This document shows, in pieces, positions 42,600 to 51,747 of a stretch of 64,000 nucleotides of DNA. A program made the translations under genes and the position numbers. The first letter of the stretch is position 1. Each line of letters begins with the position of its first letter. This stretch comes from an uncultured Clostridia bacterium. Its GTDB lineage: Bacteria > Bacillota > Clostridia > Oscillospirales > Ruminococcaceae. Under the pieces are notes generated by a model. That model did no database searches, was not told where the DNA came from, and was given only the letters and a program-made list of their open reading frames with translations. The stretch is from the NCBI GenBank assembly GCA_944387885.1, contig CALXGR010000001.1, positions 88,044 through 152,043 of the forward strand, in the 5' to 3' direction.

Positions 42600-43600
42600 A
42601 GGTTTCGGTCAGCGTAATTGTCCCCGTCTACCGGGCAGAAAACACCCTGGACCGGTGTGTAAAGAGCATTCTTTCCCAGCTGCCTGAGGACGGAGAACTG
42701 ATTCTGGTGGAGGACGGCAGTCCCGACCAAAGCGGCATTCTCTGCGATGGGTGGGCCGCCCGGGATAAGCGGGTGAAAACTCTTCACCAGGAAAACGGCG
42801 GAGCCAGCGCTGCCCGGAATACTGGTCTGAAAGCGGCCCGGGGAGAAGTGATCCAGTTTGTGGATTCCGATGACGAATTGCTTCCGGGGTTGTACGAGAC
42901 CCTGCTTCCCTTGATGGCAGATTCTGACCTTTGCTTTTTCCCCTGCTGCACCGGGGATTCGGACACTCCCAACGAGGCGGTCCCTTCCCGGAGGTATTCT
43001 TCCTTCCGGGAGATGGAGGAAAGTCAGCTGGAGGAATATCTGTTCTCCTCCGAGCTGTTCTATCATCCTATCAACAAGCTTTACTCTGCCCAGTTGATTC
43101 AGCGGGCAGGGGCCCTCTTTGACCCGGCCCTTCCGGTGAACGAGGACATCCAGTTCAACTTCAAGGTAATGGCCCACTGCGGGGCTTTCGTGTTGAGCCC
43201 CCGGGTATTTTACCGAATCCACCCCGACGACCCCAATTCCCTTTCCCGGCAGTTCCGCACCGACCTGTGCGCCTGCGCCGGAAAGGTGGTTCCCTCCCTG
43301 GTATCTTTTCTGACCAGCACCGGGATGGACCCTGCCAAGGCCCGGGACTGGGGAAACCGGTTCCTGGCCCAGAGTGCCAGCAATCAATACGGGATTCTGT
43401 CCAGCCGTCCCGGCTCTTTTTCCCGGCGGCGGGCCGCTCTGAAAGAGCTGCTGGCCCATCCGGTCCTCCGCCGGGGGATTCTGGACCGTCTGGCCCGGGA
43501 CCCCAATCGTCTGCTGGCGTTTCCTTTGCGGGTCTGTGTATATTTTCGGCTGTCCGGTCTGCTGGCGGTTTTGTTCCAGCTGCGGACCCGGCAGTCTTAA
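42596..43600 (+). CDS. GT2-family glycosyltransferase
   Basis: A 334-residue GT-A enzyme starting MKVSVSVIVPVYRAENTLDRCVKSILSQLPEDGELILVEDGSPDQSG, with the metal site FVDSDDELLPG near residue 87. The second half contains FYHPINKLYSAQLIQ and VNEDIQFNFKVM, a pattern shared by polysaccharide GT2 enzymes of this locus. No membrane segment is seen. Confidence 0.88.
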   Translation: MKVSVSVIVPVYRAENTLDRCVKSILSQLPEDGELILVEDGSPDQSGILCDGWAARDKRVKTLHQENGGASAARNTGLKAARGEVIQFVDSDDELLPGLYETLLPLMADSDLCFFPCCTGDSDTPNEAVPSRRYSSFREMEESQLEEYLFSSELFYHPINKLYSAQLIQRAGALFDPALPVNEDIQFNFKVMAHCGAFVLSPRVFYRIHPDDPNSLSRQFRTDLCACAGKVVPSLVSFLTSTGMDPAKARDWGNRFLAQSASNQYGILSSRPGSFSRRRAALKELLAHPVLRRGILDRLARDPNRLLAFPLRVCVYFRLSGLLAVLFQLRTRQS

Positions 43601-43612
43601 AGGAGTTATTTC

Positions 43613-44611
43613 ATGCCTGAAATCAGCATTATCACCACCTTTTACGATGCGGTGGATTACCTTCCCCTGACGGTGAAGGCCATTCTGGACAGCACCTTCA
43701 CTGACTTTGAGCTGCTTCTCATTGATGACGGCGGCCCCAATGACTGCGGGAAAATCTGTGACATCCTGGCCGAGACCGACCCCCGTATCCGGGTCTTTCA
43801 CAAAAAGAACGGAGGGCCTGCCAGTGCCGCCAATGTGGGGCTGAAAAATGCCCGGGGCCGGTACATTGCCACCGTGGACAGCGATGATATCATCGAACCC
43901 ACCATGCTGGAGACCCTTTACCGGCAGATTCAGGAGAGCGGCTGCCCCATGGCCGCCTGCGCCGGGGACTGCATTGACGGCCAGGGCAATCCCCTGCCCG
44001 GGTACAATCCGGTGGTCTGTTCCCTGACCGGGAAAATCGATGCCCTGGAGCTGTTCCGGGATGCTTTTTCCACCGGCAGTTTTTACGGTCCCCTCAGCTG
44101 GAACAAGCTGATTGACATCCGGCTGTTCCGGGACCGTGGAATTCTGTATGATGAAAAAATGTTTTACGGGGACGATGCCAGCGTGCTCCACCGGGTGTTT
44201 GAGGGGCAGACCATCTACTGCACCAACCAGTTTCTCTACCATTACCGGAGCCGTCAGGGCAGCATGACCGCCCTCACCTTCAATCCCCGGAAGCTGGACG
44301 ACCTGACCATGTACTATGACTGGGTGCAGTTCTTTGCCGCCCGGCCCCAGTATGCGGAAATCTACCGTCTGGGCCTGAAACGTTTCTGGCAGGTCTATTA
44401 TCTCTTCTACCATCAGGCAGTGCAGGCCGGTAAGATGGCCGACTGCCGCCAGGCTTTTGCCCCTCATTTTGAACATCTGAAAGAACTGTCCCGGCCCCTG
44501 CTGGCCCAGTGCGGGCTTTCCTTTGGGGAAAAGCTCCGGCTCCGGCTGTTTCTTTTCAATCCCGCCCTGGCCTACAAGCTGGCCCGGCTGCGGGGGAACC
44601 TTTCCAAGTAA
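43613..44611 (+). CDS. GT2-family glycosyltransferase
   Basis: A 332-residue GT-A enzyme starting MPEISIITTFYDAVDYLPLTVKAILDSTFTDFELLLIDDGGPNDCG, with metal-binding VDSDDIIEP and the later SWNKLIDIRLF and FYGDDASVLHRVF. It starts 12 bases after the stop of the previous gene with AAAGGAG upstream. The specificity cannot be predicted. Confidence 0.88.
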   Translation: MPEISIITTFYDAVDYLPLTVKAILDSTFTDFELLLIDDGGPNDCGKICDILAETDPRIRVFHKKNGGPASAANVGLKNARGRYIATVDSDDIIEPTMLETLYRQIQESGCPMAACAGDCIDGQGNPLPGYNPVVCSLTGKIDALELFRDAFSTGSFYGPLSWNKLIDIRLFRDRGILYDEKMFYGDDASVLHRVFEGQTIYCTNQFLYHYRSRQGSMTALTFNPRKLDDLTMYYDWVQFFAARPQYAEIYRLGLKRFWQVYYLFYHQAVQAGKMADCRQAFAPHFEHLKELSRPLLAQCGLSFGEKLRLRLFLFNPALAYKLARLRGNLSK

Positions 44612-44626
44612 GAAGGAGTATCAGGT

Positions 44627-45577
44627 ATGCCTGCTGTCAGTGTGATTCTTCCCGTTTATAATGTAGCCCCTTGGCTGCCCCCCTGTCTGGAAAGCATTGC
44701 CGCCCAGACCTTCCGGGACTACCAGCTGATTCTGGTGGACGACGGTTCCACCGACGAAAGCGGCGCCCTCTGTGATGCGTGGGCTGCCCGGGACCCTCAG
44801 TGTCTGGTCATTCATCAGAAGAACAAGGGACTTTCCGGGGCCAGAAATGCAGGGCTGGAAAAGGCCGTGGGAGAGTACATTGCCTTTGTGGACACCGATG
44901 ACCTGATTCTTCCCCGTTATCTGGAACTTCTTTACAACGCCTGTCTCACCACCGGCGCAAAAATGTCCATCTGCGCTGTGGAGGATGTGTCTGAGGAGGG
45001 TACTCCCCTTTCTCAGCCGGTGCTGACCAGTCCCATCCAGGCCGGGGTATTCTCCGGCAAGGAATTGCTGGAGACCTTCTACACACCTCAGTCCACCTAT
45101 TACACTGTGGCCTGGAACAAACTCTACCACCGCAGTCTTTGGGAAGACCTGCGGTATCCCTTGGGAAAAATTCACGAGGATGATGCGGTAGCCCACCGCC
45201 TTTTCCTGGAATGTGACCGGGTGGCCTGTCTGGACCAGGTGCTCTATTATTACCGGCTGCGCCAGGGAAGCATCTGCCGCACCCAGCTGAAGCCCTCCGC
45301 CTTTGACAGTGTGGAAGCCCTTCTGGACCGGTACGGATATTTCGTGTCCCGACAGGTGGACCCTTCTCTTCAGGCTCAGGCAGCGGCTGCCTGCTGGCGG
45401 CGGTATTTACAGCTTTGCAGCCAGGTTGCCGCCCAGCCCTCCCCCGCCCTCTGGGCCAGGCTGGAGGACTGCCGCAAAGCCATGAAGGAAATCCCCACCA
45501 GCGGGCTTTCCCTCCGGGAAAAGGCCACCGCCCTGCGCTGGAGCCGGTTCCCGGTTTCCAAAAAGGAGTTATCTTAA
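44627..45577 (+). CDS. GT2-family glycosyltransferase
   Basis: A 316-residue GT-A enzyme. MPAVSVILPVYNVAPWLPPCLESIAAQTFRDYQLILVDDGSTDESGALCD is followed by VDTDDLILP, AWNKLYHRSLWEDLRYP and HEDDAVAHRLF. It is a close architectural match to EpsJ/CpsJ-like capsule glycosyltransferases. The stop is one base from the start of the next gene. Confidence 0.89.
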   Translation: MPAVSVILPVYNVAPWLPPCLESIAAQTFRDYQLILVDDGSTDESGALCDAWAARDPQCLVIHQKNKGLSGARNAGLEKAVGEYIAFVDTDDLILPRYLELLYNACLTTGAKMSICAVEDVSEEGTPLSQPVLTSPIQAGVFSGKELLETFYTPQSTYYTVAWNKLYHRSLWEDLRYPLGKIHEDDAVAHRLFLECDRVACLDQVLYYYRLRQGSICRTQLKPSAFDSVEALLDRYGYFVSRQVDPSLQAQAAAACWRRYLQLCSQVAAQPSPALWARLEDCRKAMKEIPTSGLSLREKATALRWSRFPVSKKELS

Positions 45578-45578
45578 G

Positions 45579-46760
45579 ATGAAAGTATTTCTCATTCCCC
45601 CTCCCGAGCTGCCCATTCCCGCAGTAAAGGGCGGGGCTGTGGAGACCCTGGTCACCCATCTGCTGGAAGAAAACGAAGTTCAGGGCAAGCTGGAACTGGT
45701 TTCCGCCAGCATTCCCGACCCTGAAGCCCAGGCTCAGGCCCGGAACTATACCCACAGCCGGGTGCTCTATCTGCCCCGGCCGGAGGATACCCTTTCCATC
45801 AAAATCCGCCGGGTGATTCGGCGGCTGAAAGGCTGCCCTCCCTCCATTGACCCCTGGTATTTTGCGGTGGAGGAAGCGGTAAAGCAGGAGCAGCCTGACT
45901 TTATCATTGCGGAGGGGGGCAACCTGAACGAGCCTGCCCTTATCTGCCGCAAGATGGGCCGGGAGCACAGCCTGTTCCACCTTCACGGGGAGACTATGGG
46001 AAGCCCCCATCTTGCCAAATATTACGGAGGCGGACTGATTCTCAGCGATTATGTAAAACGGGTGTTTCTGGAAGGGTGTCCCATCCCTGCCGGAAAGGCC
46101 CGAATCCTTCCCAACTGCATTGACCTGAACCGGTTCAGCCCTGTTTCCCCTGCCCTTCGGGAGGAAAAGCAGGCAGAGCTGGGGTATACCCCCGAGGACT
46201 TTGTGGTGATTTTCTGCGGACGGATCGCCCCGGACAAGGGAATCCACCAGCTTCTGGAAGCTATGCTGGAAATCCCGGACCCTGCCATCAAACTGCTGAT
46301 TGTGGGCAGCCCCTTCTTTGGGGCAGCGGCCACCGACCCCTTTATGCAGTCCCTGAAAGAAAAGGGGCTCGCCCTGGGAAACCGGATCCAGTTCACCGGG
46401 TATCTGCCCAACCAGCTGCTCCGGGAGTACTACGGAGCGGCGGACCTTTCCTGTGTTCCCTCCCTTTGTCAGGAAGCCGCCGGGCTGGTAGCCATTGAGG
46501 CTATGGCCTGCGGTCTGCCGGTGGTGGCCACCCAAAGCGGCGGAATGCCGGAATACCTGGCAGGAAGCGAGAGTGTCCTGGTGGACCAGGGAGAGGGACT
46601 TGTTTCCCGTCTGGCCCGGGCCATCACCCAACTGAAAGCCGACCCGGAACGCCGGGCCCGGATGTCCGCCCTTGGCCTGGAAACCGCCTGCCGGTACGGA
46701 CGGCCAGCTTTTTATGAGACCTTTGTCTCCCATCTGGAAGAATTCCAAAAGGAGTGCTGA
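45579..46760 (+). CDS. GT4-family glycosyltransferase
   Basis: A 393-residue retaining GT-B enzyme. The N-terminus IPPPELPIPAVKGGAVETLVTHLLEEN is of the type found in spore coat and capsule GT4 proteins. The donor domain has VIFCGRIAPDKGIHQLLEAMLEI and the EX7E motif in QEAAGLVAIEAMACGLPVVATQSGGMPEYL. SALFLHGE-type residues (SLFHLHGETMG) sit in the hinge region. Confidence 0.9.
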   Translation: MKVFLIPPPELPIPAVKGGAVETLVTHLLEENEVQGKLELVSASIPDPEAQAQARNYTHSRVLYLPRPEDTLSIKIRRVIRRLKGCPPSIDPWYFAVEEAVKQEQPDFIIAEGGNLNEPALICRKMGREHSLFHLHGETMGSPHLAKYYGGGLILSDYVKRVFLEGCPIPAGKARILPNCIDLNRFSPVSPALREEKQAELGYTPEDFVVIFCGRIAPDKGIHQLLEAMLEIPDPAIKLLIVGSPFFGAAATDPFMQSLKEKGLALGNRIQFTGYLPNQLLREYYGAADLSCVPSLCQEAAGLVAIEAMACGLPVVATQSGGMPEYLAGSESVLVDQGEGLVSRLARAITQLKADPERRARMSALGLETACRYGRPAFYETFVSHLEEFQKEC

Positions 46761-46763
46761 TTT

Positions 46764-47828
46764 ATGCCTGCTCTTTCCATTGTCACCCCTGTATATAATG
46801 CAGTGAAAACCCTGGAAAAAACCGCCGCCACCGTTCTGGCCCAGACCTTTGAGGACTGGGAATGGGTCCTGGTGGATGACGGTTCCACCGATGAGACTGC
46901 TTCCCTCTGCCAAAAGCTGGCGGAGCAAGATAACCGGATCCGGTTTTTCCAGATTCCTCCCAAGGGCGTTTCCACCGCCCGGAACGAGGGCGTGTCCCAT
47001 GCCCAGGGGGAATACCTGATGTTCCTGGATGCGGACGACCTTCTGGAGCCCAATGCAACCGCCCGGGCTTTGGAGCTGCAGGCCCAGCACCCCGGACACT
47101 GGATCATCTGGCGGTACAGCGTGGGGAAAGCTGACCGGGCTTTCTGGGGGGAGGAGATGGACGCTCAGGGCGTCACCCTTCACACCGGGGCAGACCTGGC
47201 CTATCTCTACCGGAAGTGCGTTTTTTCCATGCCCTGGAACAAGCTTTACCGCACCGCCCTGGCCAAGGAGATTCCCTTTGACCCCTCCTATTCCCTGGGG
47301 GAGGATCTGCTCTATTGTCTGGATTATCTGGAACTGCTTCACCGGCAGGGAGAGGACAAAATCTGTCTTGCCCATGAGAGCCTGATTGAATATGTCTGCA
47401 CGGTTTCGGGAGACACCCTCAGTTCCAAATATCTTCCTGATTATCTTCCTCTGTGGGAGCATCACTTTGAACGGCTCAATAACTGCTGCCTGGAACTGAA
47501 CGCTCCCAAGGAGGAAATGCTCAGCCTTTACCGTCAGGAGCTTCTGGTCATGGCCCGGGGAATCCGGGATATTCTGGTTCGGGACCCTCTGGCCCCCGAT
47601 AAGCGTATCGATAAAGCCAAGGCTGCTCTGGGCTCTGCCTGGCTCAAGGGACTTTGCAAGACTATGAAGCAGGAAAAGTGCTACTCCCCCTACTATCTGC
47701 CGGTAAAGCTGCAGATGCTCTGGATTCTGTGCCGGTTGCAATACTGGCAGTCGGTGAACAGCCCCTGGTTCGGAAGGCTGGACTGGGGCGGATATTACCT
47801 CCTGGGGAGGAACTGGAACCGGGAATAG
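46764..47828 (+). CDS. GT2-family glycosyltransferase
   Basis: A 354-residue GT-A enzyme, the last of ten consecutive glycosyltransferase genes. PALSIVTPVYNAVKTLEKTAATVLAQTFEDWEWVLVDDGSTDETA is followed by FLDADDLLEP, MPWNKLYRTAL and LGEDLLYCLDYL. It starts three bases after the previous stop. After its stop comes a 70-base gap with a fresh promoter for the exporter genes. Confidence 0.88.
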   Translation: MPALSIVTPVYNAVKTLEKTAATVLAQTFEDWEWVLVDDGSTDETASLCQKLAEQDNRIRFFQIPPKGVSTARNEGVSHAQGEYLMFLDADDLLEPNATARALELQAQHPGHWIIWRYSVGKADRAFWGEEMDAQGVTLHTGADLAYLYRKCVFSMPWNKLYRTALAKEIPFDPSYSLGEDLLYCLDYLELLHRQGEDKICLAHESLIEYVCTVSGDTLSSKYLPDYLPLWEHHFERLNNCCLELNAPKEEMLSLYRQELLVMARGIRDILVRDPLAPDKRIDKAKAALGSAWLKGLCKTMKQEKCYSPYYLPVKLQMLWILCRLQYWQSVNSPWFGRLDWGGYYLLGRNWNRE

Positions 47829-47831
47829 CTA

Positions 47832-47860
47832 TTGGAAAACAGTGAAAAGTGTGGTATACT
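47832..47860 (+). promoter_or_regulatory. Internal promoter before the exporter genes
   Basis: TTGGAA (47832-47837), 17 bases and TATACT (47855-47860) lie 38 bases before the permease ATG. The exporter and the ulosonic acid genes may therefore be transcribed separately from the glycosyltransferase genes. Confidence 0.7.
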
Positions 47861-47898
47861 GAACTGTTGAGAAATATTTCCGAAAAGGATTTTTAATT

Positions 47899-48744
47899 AT
47901 GGACGAAAAATGGACTACTGAAATCAAGCCCAAAACCGGATGGTTTGACATCGACCTGCAGGAGCTGTGGCAGTACCGTGACCTGGTGGTCATGTTTGTA
48001 AAGCGGAACTTCACCGTTCTTTACAAGCAGACCATTCTGGGCCCTGCCTGGATCCTGCTGAATCCCCTGATCACCACCGTCATCTTCAACATTGTGTTCG
48101 GCGGCATTGCGGGAATCAGCACCGACGGTGTTCCCGGCTTCCTGTTTTACATGGCAGGCAACACCATGTGGACCTTCTTTTCCAGCTGTATCAACAATAC
48201 CGCCAACACCTTTGTGACCAATGCCGGGGTATTCGGAAAGGTATACTTTCCCCGTCTTACCATGCCGGTAAGCCAGGTGTTGACCAGCCTTATCAACTTC
48301 CTCATCCAGTTTGCCATGTACGCCTGTTTCTGGCTCTATTTTGCAGTCCAGGGAGAGGTACATCTCACCGTCTGGATGTGGTATCTGCCCATTGCAGTGA
48401 TTCAGACCATGCTGCTGGGCCTGGGGGTAGGCATCATTGTTTCCAGCCTGACCACCAAATACCGGGACCTGGCCATTGCGGTGGGCTTCGGGGTACAGCT
48501 CTGGATGTACGCCACCCCTGTGGTCTATCCCCTGTCCAGCCTTTGGAATCAGCCCAAGCTTTCCTTTATTGTAAGCATCAATCCCATGACCGCTCCGGTG
48601 GAAGCCTTCCGTCTGGCCACTCTGGGCACCGGCAGCGTTTCCCTGGGCGGGATCCTGTACAGCCTGATTGCCACTGCCGTTCTGCTGATCATCGGTGTGG
48701 TTCTGTTCAGCCGGATTGAAAAGACCTTTATGGATACGGTGTAA
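47899..48744 (+). CDS. ABC-2 type polysaccharide export permease (Wzm/TagG-like)
   Basis: A 281-residue membrane protein with six predicted helices. The N-terminal amphipathic DLQELWQYRDLVVMFVKRNFTVLYKQTILGPAWILLNPLITTVIFNIVFGGIAGI is the family signature. Later come VFGKVYFPRLTMPVSQVLTSLINF and YATPVVYPLSSLWNQPKLSFIVSINPMTAPVEAFR. It forms the channel for a finished, lipid-linked glycan, working with the Wzt-like ATPase encoded 14 bases downstream. Confidence 0.93.
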   Translation: MDEKWTTEIKPKTGWFDIDLQELWQYRDLVVMFVKRNFTVLYKQTILGPAWILLNPLITTVIFNIVFGGIAGISTDGVPGFLFYMAGNTMWTFFSSCINNTANTFVTNAGVFGKVYFPRLTMPVSQVLTSLINFLIQFAMYACFWLYFAVQGEVHLTVWMWYLPIAVIQTMLLGLGVGIIVSSLTTKYRDLAIAVGFGVQLWMYATPVVYPLSSLWNQPKLSFIVSINPMTAPVEAFRLATLGTGSVSLGGILYSLIATAVLLIIGVVLFSRIEKTFMDTV

Positions 48745-48758
48745 GGAGGATGAATTCT

Positions 48759-50048
48759 ATGGATAATATGAGCATCCCCCAGCGGGAACCGGTGATCCAG
48801 GTCAAGGGTCTCAAGAAGCAGTACAAGCTGGGGCAGATTGGGGGAGGCACCCTTACCGCCGACCTGCAGAGCTGGTGGGCCCGGGTGCGGGGAAAAGAAG
48901 ACCCTAACACCATCATCGGCACTGACACCCGGCTCTTTGGTCAGACCTTCATGGCCCTCAACGGCCTGGACCTGACCGTCTACAAGGGAGAAGCCCTGGG
49001 AATCATCGGCCGGAACGGTGCAGGCAAAAGTACCTTCCTGAAAATCCTTTCCCGGATCACCGCCCCCACCGAGGGTTCCATCAAAATCAAAGGCCGGGTC
49101 GCCAGTATGCTGGAAGTAGGCACCGGCTTCAACCAGGAAATGACCGGCCGGGAAAACATCTACATGAACGGCGCCATCCTGGGCATGACCAAGGCAGAAG
49201 TAGATGCCAAGCTGGACCAGATCATTGAATTCAGCGAATGCGGAGACTTCATTGACACCCCCGTCAAGCGGTATTCCAGCGGTATGTTCGTCAAGCTGGC
49301 CTTTGCGGTGGCTGCCCACCTGGACAGCGAGATCATGGTCATGGACGAAGTTCTGGCCGTGGGTGATATGAAGTTCCAGCAGAAGTGTCTGGGCAAAATG
49401 AGCGATGTGGCCGGTCAGGAAGGCCGGACCGTCCTCTATGTAAGCCATAACATGAGCACCATCCGTCAGCTCTGCACCCGGTGCGTAGTACTGGACCAGG
49501 GCCGCATCATCTTTGACGGTGATGTGGAACAGGCCATTGCCATCTACATGGACACCACCGACGTGAACCTGGTCCACTATGACCTGGAGCATGTGAACCG
49601 GATGAACGTGGGCGGCGGCAAGCGGCTGCGGCTCCAGAGTCTCGACTTTCTGGGCAAGGAGAGCAGCGTGTTCTCTGACACTGAGCTGATCAAAATTCAG
49701 ATCAAGTGGGCGGTCAGCGAGCCTTTCAGCGGAATCAACCTGAAAATGAACCTGCACTTCCGGGACGGCAGCCCGGTGGGTATCACCCATCCTGTGGACA
49801 TTGGCGCCGCCCAGCCCGGAAAGACCTACACCACCACCTTTACCTTTGACCCCAGCCTTCTGGGAGAAGGTCAGTATTACTTCTATCTGGACATTTTTGA
49901 CGGAGACCTGGTTCGGGCGGTCTGTCTGGACAAGCCTGTGACCGAGTTCCGGTTTGAGGTGACCAGCGGTAATCTGTCCATGCCTGAGTGGTCTGCAGGC
50001 TGGGGCCGAATCCACTTCCCCGGAGTGAAGCTTTTGGAGGAAGACTAA
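48759..50048 (+). CDS. ABC polysaccharide export ATPase with C-terminal glycan-binding domain (Wzt-like)
   Basis: A 429-residue protein. The ATPase domain (about 1-250) has Walker A IIGRNGAGKST, the signature RYSSGMFVKLAFAVAA and Walker B MVMDEVLAVGD. A second, beta-rich domain of about 150 residues (RMNVGGGKRLRLQSLDFLGKESSVF ... FRFEVTSGNLSMPEWSAGWGRIHFPGVKL) matches the Wzt C-terminal domain that recognises the chain end of the exported polysaccharide. Simple TagH-like ATPases lack it. The ATG at 48759 is preferred to one nine bases earlier because GGAGG lies nine bases upstream of it. Its stop overlaps the next start as TAATG. Confidence 0.92.
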   Translation: MDNMSIPQREPVIQVKGLKKQYKLGQIGGGTLTADLQSWWARVRGKEDPNTIIGTDTRLFGQTFMALNGLDLTVYKGEALGIIGRNGAGKSTFLKILSRITAPTEGSIKIKGRVASMLEVGTGFNQEMTGRENIYMNGAILGMTKAEVDAKLDQIIEFSECGDFIDTPVKRYSSGMFVKLAFAVAAHLDSEIMVMDEVLAVGDMKFQQKCLGKMSDVAGQEGRTVLYVSHNMSTIRQLCTRCVVLDQGRIIFDGDVEQAIAIYMDTTDVNLVHYDLEHVNRMNVGGGKRLRLQSLDFLGKESSVFSDTELIKIQIKWAVSEPFSGINLKMNLHFRDGSPVGITHPVDIGAAQPGKTYTTTFTFDPSLLGEGQYYFYLDIFDGDLVRAVCLDKPVTEFRFEVTSGNLSMPEWSAGWGRIHFPGVKLLEED

Positions 50049-50995
50049 TGGATCTCTATGTGTGTCACACCAGCTACCAGCTGATGATTGCCCTGGTCCG
50101 GGCCTGGCGTCAGGACGGCGGCCAGAGTATCCTTCTCAGCAAGAAGGTCCCCGGCGGTCTGCCTCTCTGGCAGCGGATCCAGGAGAGCGGCGCCTTTGAT
50201 GAAGTAGCCGTGGTGGACGAGGAAAAGTGGCCCGGCATTGCCCGGGGGCTTTTTGCCCGGTGGAAAAACAAGCGGGGCTTTGAGAAGAACTGCGGTTGGT
50301 ATCTCAAGCCCGGCAAATACCGGGACATCTACATCTGCAATGACTGGAGCGTCATTGGCCGGTATCTTCAGGACTGCCGGTATCCCTACATCCTCTGTGA
50401 GGACACCATCGGCAGCACCCTTCACGATGACCAGAGCCTGGTATGGGACCAGCGGAAGAATCCGCCCAAGGACTACCAGTACTGGGGAGACTATCCCCTC
50501 TGCAAAATGGTGGAGAGTGAGGATGCCGACCAGTGCACTCTCTTTCCCCGGGAAAAGATGGTCACTTTCAGCAAGCGGGAACTGCTGGCCAGCCTGACCT
50601 CTGGCGAGAAGGAAATGCTCCAGAAGGTGTTCATCACCCAGCCGCTCCCCTCTTCCCAGGAAGCCCCCTGTCTCCTGCTCCCCCGCAGCTTTGTGCTGGA
50701 CGGTCTTATGGACCAGGAGACCCAGGACCGGCTGTTCCGGGCTGTGGCGGAAAAATACTGCACTGAGCCTCTTTTCATTAAGACCCATCCCCGGGATGAG
50801 ACCGATTATCAGGCCCTCTTCCCCCGGGCCGTGGTGCTGGACCGGACCATGCCCAGCGAAATTCTGAATTTTTGTCTTCCCTTCCGGTTTTCCAGGGCGG
50901 TTACTGTACAGTCCTGGGCTTTGGAGGGCTTTACCGCCGCCGATGAAAACATCCGGATCACTCTGGAAGATGCTATGAAGCTTATCTCTCACTAA
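50048..50995 (+). CDS. GT52/polysialyltransferase-like glycosyltransferase
   Basis: A 315-residue protein. The start MDLYVCHTSYQLMIALVRAW and the later LFIKTHPRDETDYQALFPRAVVLDRTMPSEILNF resemble GT52 and bacterial polysialyltransferase-type enzymes, which have CHTPLQ-like N-termini and a KPHPRD box (here KTHPRD). Those families use CMP-sialic acid. A CMP-ulosonate synthetase of the KdsB type is encoded next, so this enzyme is a good candidate to transfer that sugar. The alternative is a sialic acid-like donor. Start chosen by the TAATG overlap with the Wzt-like gene. Confidence 0.7.
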   Translation: MDLYVCHTSYQLMIALVRAWRQDGGQSILLSKKVPGGLPLWQRIQESGAFDEVAVVDEEKWPGIARGLFARWKNKRGFEKNCGWYLKPGKYRDIYICNDWSVIGRYLQDCRYPYILCEDTIGSTLHDDQSLVWDQRKNPPKDYQYWGDYPLCKMVESEDADQCTLFPREKMVTFSKRELLASLTSGEKEMLQKVFITQPLPSSQEAPCLLLPRSFVLDGLMDQETQDRLFRAVAEKYCTEPLFIKTHPRDETDYQALFPRAVVLDRTMPSEILNFCLPFRFSRAVTVQSWALEGFTAADENIRITLEDAMKLISH

Positions 50996-51014
50996 CCAAG
51001 AAAGGAAACGCTGT

Positions 51015-51743
51015 ATGAAAATCATTGGTGTCATTCCCGCCCGGTATCAGAGCAGCCGTATGCCCGGCAAGCCCCTGGCGGATATTCTGGGCAAACCTAT
51101 GATCTGGTGGGTCTACCAGGAAGCCATCAAGGCAAAAGGACTGGATCAGGTGGTCATTGCCACCGACGACGACCGGATCGCTGAAAAGTGCCGGGAACTG
51201 GGGATGGACTACCTGATGACCAGCGCCAGTCACGATACCCCCACCAGCCGGATCTACGAGGTCAGCACCAAGCTGGATGCGGACCTGTATCTCCAGATCA
51301 TGGGGGACGAGCCCCTCATCAATGTGGCCGCCTTCGACCTGATTCTGCCCGAGACCCTTCCGGAGGACCCCTACTATGTAGCGGGAATCACCAACGTCAT
51401 GGAACATCCTGCAGACGTCATTGATTTCAGCAACCAGAAGGTAGCCTGCAACCAGAATCGGGAGATTCTTCTGATTTCCCGCAGTCCTATCCCCTATCCC
51501 AAAGGAAGCCTGGACATTCAGTACGAAAAAATCACCGGGATCCAGCTTTTCTCCAAGCAGGCCCTGGCTTTTTATAACGCAACCCCCAAGAGTATCCTGG
51601 AAAAGGCGGAGGAGAACGACCTGATGCGGTTTGTGGAAAACGGCCACAAGGTCCACGCCATCTGCAGTCCCTACAAGACTATAAGTGTGGATACCCCCAA
51701 AGACCTGACACTGGTTCAGGAGATTTTAAAACAGAGGACTTAA
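51015..51743 (+). CDS. kdsB: CMP-Kdo synthetase-like cytidylyltransferase
   Basis: Activates a 3-deoxy-ulosonic acid with CTP. The 242 residues fit the KdsB family: MKIIGVIPARYQSSRMPGKPLADILGKPMIWWVYQEA, QVVIATDDDRIAEKC, DYLMTSASHDTPTSRIYEVS and LQIMGDEPLIN. The nucleotide-binding ARYQSSRMPGKPL loop is intact. KdsB is normal in Gram-negative lipopolysaccharide producers and unexpected in a Gram-positive-type cell. Neither kdsA nor neuB is nearby. The substrate may be Kdo or a related sugar. An unequivocal call between KdsB and sialic-acid synthetases needs an alignment, but the sequence leans to KdsB. Confidence 0.85.
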   Translation: MKIIGVIPARYQSSRMPGKPLADILGKPMIWWVYQEAIKAKGLDQVVIATDDDRIAEKCRELGMDYLMTSASHDTPTSRIYEVSTKLDADLYLQIMGDEPLINVAAFDLILPETLPEDPYYVAGITNVMEHPADVIDFSNQKVACNQNREILLISRSPIPYPKGSLDIQYEKITGIQLFSKQALAFYNATPKSILEKAEENDLMRFVENGHKVHAICSPYKTISVDTPKDLTLVQEILKQRT

Positions 51744-51747
51744 AACT

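Noticed and set aside
44946..47741. Open frame of over 900 codons on the minus strand across three glycosyltransferase genes.
   Set aside because: The three plus-strand genes have full catalytic motifs; the minus frame has no domain and no RBS. High GC at third positions explains it.
51015..51743. Reading the cytidylyltransferase as NeuA (CMP-sialic acid synthetase).
   Set aside because: The N-terminal ARYQSSRMPGKPL loop and MGDEPLIN follow KdsB more closely than NeuA. No neuB or neuC is near, though the substrate remains open.
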